Assembly: GCA_911728455.2 (NCBI GenBank)
Contig: OU452219.1
Location: 21,821,219 to 21,885,218, forward strand
Length of the DNA: 64,000 nucleotides
Direction of reading: 5' to 3'
Source of the DNA: Marthasterias glacialis
Taxonomy: Eukaryota; Echinodermata; Asteroidea; Forcipulatida; Asteriidae
The notes under the pieces are model-generated. The model was not told where the DNA came from. It made no database searches and was given only the letters and a program-made list of their open reading frames with translations. Positions 57,217 through 64,000 of this stretch are shown one piece after another. A program made the position numbers and the translations under genes. Position 1 is the stretch's first letter; each line of letters opens with the position of its first letter.

Positions 57217-57632
57217 TTTTCACACTGCAAAGCTAACTCTGCGAAAATAAAACCCCAGGAAATTCCTGGGGAACTCTTTACTCCACTGCCACCCCATGGT
57301 CGTTCCATAGGAACACTCGGTATGCTAACCCCCAGGGTTGTCTTTCAACCCCACTCCCAAGCTCGGGTAGCTATTTCCCAGGAAATTGCTATTTCCTGGG
57401 AGTTTGCCAGGGTTGGCAATTCAAGTGTGAATAAGTCAACCAATGTTCATTTCCTGGGGGAAAAATAAACACTCCGCATGCTAACCCCCTGGGGTTATCT
57501 GGCTTAACCCTACTCCCAAGCTGGGGTAGCCATTTCCAGGGGAAATGGCTATTTCCTGGGAGTTTGCCAGGGTTAGTGATTCAAGTGTGAATAAGTCAGA
57601 CATTTACCCTGCAAATTTGTAGAGTGTGAAAG
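57217..57632. mobile_element. Fold-back element with a direct duplication inside
   Basis: The ends ttttcacactgcaaagc and gcaaatttgtagagtgtgaaa are inverted. Two direct copies of a block (caagctcgggtagctatttc ... tgccagggttggcaattcaa, then gtgtgaataagtca) lie at about 57355-57445 and 57518-57600. Small internal palindromes (ccaggaaattcctgg) are frequent. The 94-codon frame across it is not a gene. Confidence 0.6.
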
Positions 57633-58323
57633 GGGCTTTAAAGATTTTAAACATCCATCAGTCAGATCAGAGCTGGTAAAGTGTAGCAGTATTATTAGTT
57701 GATTATCACCACAGGGTGTTCTACATTCTAATAATAGGCCAAGTCACAATATGTGTAAATCAATACGTACTACTTAAGGCTATTGATGGAAGGAAAAAAC
57801 CTCATAGTGTCATTGGTTAACAAGTCTGAGATCCTAGGTTAATACACATGCAAGGGCTATTGAAGGTGTTACTGTATTGGCTACACACAGACAAAATACC
57901 ACGATCTCAGACTTGGGACCAAGTCTCTGTGAGAGGAGGCCAGACGAATTAAAGGTAACATATAGTCAATAGTCATTTAAAAACACGATGAGGTGAACTG
58001 GAAGGATACAAGTAACATGAACAGATAACATTACCTTTAAGTTTTGCCAATATCTTACAAGAGTATTTTTAAAAGAACCCCTAAGCATTTCTTTAGAAAA
58101 ACATTTTATAAATAACTTGGGATTGTACAAGTGCGTCCTCTACTTTGCCCTTTTGAATGAACTTGTTCTACTTGCCTTTGCAAGGAAGGTGTTCACTGTG
58201 GAATTCTTATTTTTTCCCCAAATCTGAGAACTGCATTTATCATTATTTTAATTGTTGTCCAACTAAATTGTTTGCGGTAACCACTGCTAGTTACAGAATT
58301 CAAACTGACCTCTGGCCACAGGG

Positions 58324-58490
58324 CATGGTCGGTGGTCTAGTGGTTAAGATATGTGTTTTAGAATAAGGGGGTCGTGGGTTCGAATCCCACCCAAGTAGCC
58401 TGTAAATCTTTTCCCACAGGATTCTGCATGAATCGAGTAAACAGTGCTTATCATGTGCCGGTATGAGAGTAAATCCAACATAACATTATT
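58324..58490 (+). repeat. tRNA-derived SINE, family B
   Basis: Head tggtcggtggtctagtggtt and B-box GTGGGTTCGAATCCCACC, then a diverged tail with gtaaacagtgcttatcatgtg. Intergenic, downstream of ZNRD2. Confidence 0.7.
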
Positions 58491-59356
58491 TCTAACTCTG
58501 CTTTTACGCTCTTGTTGTTGGATCGAATCCCATCCAACATGCCCAAGTTGTTTGTGGATTGCTTTTTCATCAACAGTGTAACCCAAATCGATACCTCAAA
58601 CAGATATGCTACAAAGCCACAATTTTCCCTGCAGCATTTCAAAGCTACCTTGTCCATATGGTTGCTAGTCCAAGTACAAACACATGTAGGATGAAAAATG
58701 CCAATCATGGTATGCAGTTAACCTTAGTGATAAAATGACAAACCATTTGTCGTTTTATTAGCCCTTGGCCACCATTACAGTGGAACATGTCAATATATCA
58801 TCTCCACAAAGCACAATCAAATATCAACTTGCTGTCCATTTCTTTGTGGATTGGGTTAATCCTCCAGTTCCAACACGCATGTTCATGAATGCATATCAAA
58901 AGTACTGAACAAAAAACAATCTAGCATTTGCTTCACTGAAAGAATTGTCTTGCAAAGAACACCTGTCTCGTACAGATGTCAAAAGACATTCGGTTTGCAA
59001 CCAATTTAATTTGAATGAGTCGGCCCAATTACCAGAATGCTGTTACATTCAGAAGGACTGAACAAATGAAGGTTGATTAGCATGACCTAGAATTGATACG
59101 TAGGAGTTCAACAGCACTGCCCGCTAATGACTTTTGCTTGAAAAATACCCGGATGTTAGACAAGCATTCCACCACTCACGCGATCACCGCATCGGTGCGT
59201 CAAACCACAGTGGTACTGTATACAGCGCATATTGTAAGTACGATCGACGTACGCGGCCGTCAGTGAAATTTTGACACGTCTGACATCTGGGTACTTGAGT
59301 GACCAATTTTTAGCATTCGCACGGTGTGCTGTTATGCAATCAAACACACTAATTAT

Positions 59357-62300
59357 TTAATCAGTCAGTTCACCCGGCACTAGATATCGTAACGATGTCA
59401 TAGCATCAGCACATGCTTTAATTAACATACACAGCTGTGTACTTGCTTCTACTGATGTTGTACCTTTCAGCTGTTGACTAGCCCAGTATAGTTTACCCAT
59501 AACGACTTCCATGGACTCAGGAACAATGTCTGGTGAACTCGATGGAAGATCTAGAACCTTCCCTGGACAGTGATTCTCATAGCGATGATGTTGTTGGTGA
59601 CTTATATCATCTTTGGAGACTAGGGTGGCCAACCCTCCACAGGGTGCCGTTTGCTCATTGGTAGGAGGTATTGATCTCGAGGCTCTCGAGTTGGGATGCG
59701 TTGATGATCTTGAGGATGGGGAGGCGTGTCTGAGGCGTTTACCAGGTGGAGTATGGGGCTCCTGACTGTTGCCATTGGCTGATGGCTTGTGGGATTCTTG
59801 ACCGTGATTTGCTGCGGAGGATGCACACAGTTCATGTTCTTCCACCTGTGATTTAGCAGCGCTGGCACTCACAGCTGAATGTAGAAAGATATCATAAAAT
59901 ATCAATACATCAGTCAATTGTCCTGCAATTACAATTCAGACACTGTGACATTGACTGTGGATAATATCGTCACCACTTTCACACTCTGCAGCGTAAATTC
60001 CATGATTTAAAAAAATAAAGTTTAAAACCACTATTTAGGGGACTGTTTGTAGCTTCATCTTACTTCTCCTCATCAAAACGTATATTTCAGTCATGCAAAT
60101 CTGGTTTTTTTTAATGGAGTTATTTACCACTATCAGTAATGATGTAGCATGGGCATTTCCCTTGGCACTTAAGGGAGGGGGCTATATAAGCCAATTTGCT
60201 GACTGGCATTTCCCTTGCTTGGCGGGTGGCATTTCCCTTCGGGGGGGGGGGGGGGGGGGGAAGGGGGTGTAGGGAAGTCATTTTGCTAATCGCAAAGTAC
60301 ATGTACCTACTTGCACACCCAGCATGCAACCCCAGTACCCCCACTGTGATCAATAACATTACAGTAACATACATGTACAATAATGATTATTAGTCGGTAA
60401 AATGACCCTGTTCTATTTGATTTAGTGCTTCATACTCCAACTGGGGCTCAAAACACCGACTGCGCAGAAAGTCTGCTACACACTCCTGATGATCAAGTGA
60501 CCTAAATCCTTGATCTATCCAGCAGGTGGGAATGTGGGAGGTGGACAATGATAAGCAGGTGGTTTAAGATGAAGTGCATAGGAACGTTTCAAGGGCTGCA
60601 TGTCGTGCATATGAGATGCAGTGCTCTAGCATGTGAAAACAACCCTAATCACCCCCAACCCATCAAAATCCCACTGCATGTTTTGTTTGATTCTGTTGGA
60701 CCGAGGACTGCACTAGTAAACTGAATGCTTTACTTGGGATCAGGAATACCACCGTAATCAGAATCCAACAATTTCGTTGTTGAGTTGCCACAAAGTGTTG
60801 GACTGAGGACTGCACTAGTAAACTCATTATGCTTTACATGGGATGAGGCATATCATCATAATCAGAGTCCAACATTTTGTGTGTTGAGTTATCGTATGGT
60901 ATTACATTTTGTATGAGTGCGAAAAGAAGCTTGTAAATCGCTCAAGGGAATTAGGGTAAGAATGTATCCAAAACGCTCAAATGGCCAAACCTTTTAGGGG
61001 AGAAAGTCTTGTTTCAAATTGTACAGGTACTTCTTCTTCAGCTTGACAAAATATTTGTTGTTATAGTTTGTTGTAGAGTGCTTTGACATCTTTGTGTAAG
61101 AGTGCTGTAAAATGTATTCATTATTGTAAAACAACACTGAAGCTGGCCCAAAACAAGTTTGCCCAAAGGCATAGTAATGCAGAAAAGAAAGCAAGATTCA
61201 ATGTAGAGGTGTTTGTACTTAATTCAACCTCTGCGTTATCCAAGTTGTTATGCCAAGGAGTTCCTTTCAAAGGAAAGGAAATAAATTGTAGATGACTTCT
61301 GGTGACATTTGGGAAACTTGGAATTTAAATTGCCTCATAAATAAATATAAAACTATTAAACTTTTAAAGAAAGTCAAAGTTCCGTCCAGTTTATCAGCAA
61401 TCAACACCACTAGGGTGAAAGATAAACTAATTTAAGTAATAAGTATTAACTAAGTAGAAGCCCCACTTTCCAAGGACAGTGTACGAAATGAATATTCCTA
61501 TTAGAGTTGTAACTTGTATTTTGACCTTTAACATTTTGAATCTATCTACATGTAGGACAACTGTCCTGCACGTACTCTTTAAACTGTACAAGGTTTTGCA
61601 TTGATGCAACTTCCATTTTACTTGATTAACAGTGGCCACACCCATGATTTCCAGAAACAAATCTCGACCATTCTCATAGAATCCATAAAAAAACAGCTGA
61701 AAACCTGTGCTTTACTTAAAGAGTCATAATTAATTAAGGGGATTTCAGGTTGGCTTAGTGGATTCTTTCCCTGCCTTCCACCTCTGTGCACTCAGTTTGA
61801 CTCCCGCTTCGAACTGGTGCCTGTCATGTGGATTGAGTTTCCATTTTTTAATTGTTTTTATTTCTAAGTTAATAACAGTATAATAACAAGGTGGTTTTTA
61901 TATAGCGCTTATCACCAAGAGGTCCCTATGCGCTAGAGAAAAGAAAACTGATCAATGTGTTTTGACTAGGATTTCAAATTGGTCAGTAGGTTCAGCCAGT
62001 TTAACACATGAAGGTACTTCATTCCAGAGTTTTACATATAGTGGGGTTCACTGGGAGAGACAAGAGAAACTTGTTCATAGAATGTGGGTTTCTAACTGGC
62101 TGATACTGTTGAACTAATGGAGATGGGGCAATACCATGGAGACGGTTATAAAAAACAGAAATCTTGCAATTGGTGGAAACTCCTAGGCACCCAAGCAACA
62201 TTTTTTTACAAAGTGATTCACTGAAATTGGCCTTAGGTCAAAGGTCAAACTCTCATCTCGAATAAAGATAATACTTGTATGCATACCTGGATCGTCTTTA

Positions 62301-62371
62301 GCTAGATCTGTATCTAACTCACTGCAAGCTACACAGTAATCCTGTTGTTGACGATCACGCAGTAAAATTGT
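59357..62371 (-). CDS. ZNRD2: ZNRD2 (SSSCA1), last two coding exons
   Basis: Partial gene on the minus strand. Exons are 62371-62287 (reads TILLRDRQQQDYCVACSELD then TDLAKDDP, phase 1) and 59874-59357 (completes an alanine, then VSASAAKSQVEE, ending VPGELTD and stop). ZNRD2 is a small zinc-ribbon protein known as a Sjogren/scleroderma autoantigen, linked to mitosis and tankyrase binding. The CVAC pair is the second half of the zinc ribbon; the first CxxC must lie in an exon beyond the window. The C-terminal helix MGKLYWASQQLKGTTSVEAS followed by QLCMLIKACADAM matches the human end closely. The Ser/Pro/His-rich middle (about 110 residues) is longer than in human and disordered in look. Confidence 0.9.
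59875..62286 (-). other. ZNRD2 intron with repeats
   Basis: It holds a run of 20 G at 60241-60260, next to repeated gcatttcccttgg / gcatttcccttcg blocks. A tandem duplication occurs at about 60690-60900 (ggactgcactagtaaactga twice, with tccaaca-type flanks). A tRNA-like SINE head lies at about 61745-61850 (ggttggcttagtggattctt). tttatatagcgctta near 61905 is a common SINE tail block. No further exon was recognised. Confidence 0.55.
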
Positions 62372-64000
62372 CTACAAGAGATCAAGCAAGGCAATACAAT
62401 TAGTTAGTTTTTATTATATCATTTTAAGAATTTGTCAGTTAGTACTCATAGGGATCAATGACCTCATGCAAGGCATGAATCACAAAGTGCAATAAAATAT
62501 TAATGGTGTCTTGTAAAGTGCACTAACCACCATGAGGTGCTCAAGGCGCTAGAAAGTTATTATCCCCGGTCCTCAGGTATACTTTTAACCAATCCTGGAA
62601 AGTCCTCAACTCCTTTAGGAGTATACAACCTCGGCAGTCCATTTGGCACTTGTTTTTTTTTATTGTGACGCGTTGCAGTCGAGCTGTCAAGCGCAACAGA
62701 CTCAATCGCTGGTGTTTCTGATCAGGGAATGTGGTTTAGGGTCCCGCTTTTTTTCACTTGTGTCCTTAAGCAAGACACTTAATCGTTATTGCGTCATCCT
62801 ACAGATGGGACAAAAAGCTAAAGGCCTTGTGCGTTAAAAGAACCCAGTACACTTATCTTTAAGAGAAGGGGTTTGCCCCAGTGTTTCTGGTATGGTAGGC
62901 TGCTACAGCATCTTGTAAACTATTACAAGGTGCTAGATGTATAATGTAAAATGGGTCTTAAAATTCCAAACATAGCTCTAAATAATTTGGGATGTCCTCT
63001 AATTTGGGATGCCCTTCAAGTGCGAACAGTGCTTTAAAAGAACTGCGCATTATTACTATTATTATTATTATTATTATTATTGTTAATATTATTATTATTA
63101 TTAAACACAGTACCACTTCAGCCCTTGCAGGTACGCATTAAAACAATAAAACTTGAAAACTCAAATGGAAAGGGTGCTCATGTTTTTCTACAAATAACTT
63201 TTGGATTTAATGTTATGGTCTTGCTGACGTTCTTATGGTCACCAGGTAACTTTGTAGTTGCAAAGAAAAAAGAGGAAATGTCAAGGCACACCAAACTTTA
63301 TAATTTTTAAAGTTTTATACAGCACTTCTTTTTTCTCAACAAAAAAGAAGAAATTAGCTGTTCAACTGCAAAGTTGTGTGCCTAAAAATTCTTGACTCAA
63401 AAAGTCTTTTTTTGTTTGTTTACAGTCATACAAATATACTCTCCTGAAAGGTTTGCTACAGCCAGGCATATTTGGTCCTTGGGAAAAAAGTAGGAACATG
63501 TTATGGAGTAACCTAGCCTAGACCTGGCCTCACCTAGACTTTAATAGACTTTTCAAGGTATTTAATCACATTTTTTCTGATTTTTCCCAAGGGCAAAAAA
63601 AAAAAAAAAAAAAAAAAAAATTGAAAAACAGACCAAGGTAGGAAGAATATCATGCCTGGTTGCAATACAAATTTACACCAAGTAAGCTTTAAGAAGTAAA
63701 ACAGACAAGAAGAAAAAAAAATGTTGTCAAATAATTGCCTTTTCTGTACTTTCTCTAACGAAACAATGACACACTATAAACAAAAATCGGACAGGTGAAG
63801 TATGGAACTTGAGGCTATAAAACCCAATCATTTCAACTATATTGCACGATTTAGATGACAGATATAAAATGTCAAACTTTCAATAATTGATGTCGAGTGG
63901 GTGAGATGTGAAAATATCTGCTTTTATAATTGAACAACAGAAAAACAAACGTGACGTTTCAACATTTCAACTGAAATGAGGGCGATGGGACAGCTTTCAG
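62372..64000 (-). other. ZNRD2 upstream intron, repeats only
   Basis: No exon encoding the missing CxxC of ZNRD2 was found. The region carries SINE C on the plus strand (62664-62965, ending with (ATT)n at 63051-63103), a run of 26 A at 63595-63620 flanked by ttttcccaagggc and, 120 bp earlier, its complement gtccttgggaaaaaa. Confidence 0.5.
62664..63103 (+). repeat. SINE family C with (ATT)n tail
   Basis: A degenerate head (gcgttgcagtcgagctgtca, cgctggtgtttctgatcagg) and the body ttgtgtccttaagcaagaca, cttaatcgttattgcgtcat, aaaagaacccagtacactta, agagaaggggtttgcccc and ttgtaaactattacaaggtgc. It ends in tattattattattattattattg. Confidence 0.75.

Noticed and set aside
57184-57468. 94-codon frame with Pro-rich start
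   Set aside because: It follows the direct duplication and palindromes of a fold-back element.

Overview
This is a eukaryotic, intron-rich, AT-rich window. It looks like a marine invertebrate deuterostome, most probably an echinoderm. That assignment is an inference from the protein similarity, the intron density and the many short palindromic and tRNA-derived repeats; no marker gene fixes the species. There are no operons or bacterial signals. Genes were recognised by joining exons through GT-AG junctions in matching phase and comparing the product with known families.

Layout. (1) 705-2284, + strand: the last three coding exons of COQ8 (ADCK3/UbiB-family atypical kinase of mitochondrial coenzyme Q synthesis). 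(2) 4946-5389, - strand: intronless POP7 (Rpp20 subunit of RNase P/MRP), convergent with COQ8. (3) 5698-50819, + strand: a complete EIF2AK4 (GCN2) gene of 39 coding exons. The modelled spliced CDS is 5070 nt, an exact multiple of 3, giving about 1689 residues: RWD, charged linker, pseudokinase, eIF2alpha kinase, HisRS-like domain and C-terminal domain. It is divergent from POP7 across a 308-bp shared promoter region. (4) 50820-59356: gene-poor, with the GCN2 3' end and scattered repeats. (5) 59357-62371, - strand: the last two coding exons of ZNRD2 (SSSCA1); its 5' exons lie beyond the window.

Repeats fill most introns: at least four tRNA-derived SINE families, a 5'-truncated LINE end, several fold-back (MITE-like) elements, a 2.6-kb near-perfect palindrome with hairpin ends in GCN2 intron 15, and about eight minisatellites.

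The most unusual signal is that several tandem arrays inside GCN2 are built from the gene's own splice junctions. Exon 27 is preceded by eight degenerate copies of its 3' splice site plus exon start and followed by a donor-site array. Exon 20 is followed by nine copies of its exon end plus donor. Exon 18's donor begins a ~40-bp array. Exons 15 and 33 have partial duplications just inside the next intron. The exon 13 acceptor has an inverted copy 15 kb away. Decoy splice sites therefore surround exons of the kinase and HisRS-like domains.

Functionally, GCN2 senses uncharged tRNA and phosphorylates eIF2alpha, and POP7 acts in tRNA 5' processing, so the divergent pair joins two tRNA-linked functions. 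Any co-regulation is inference.
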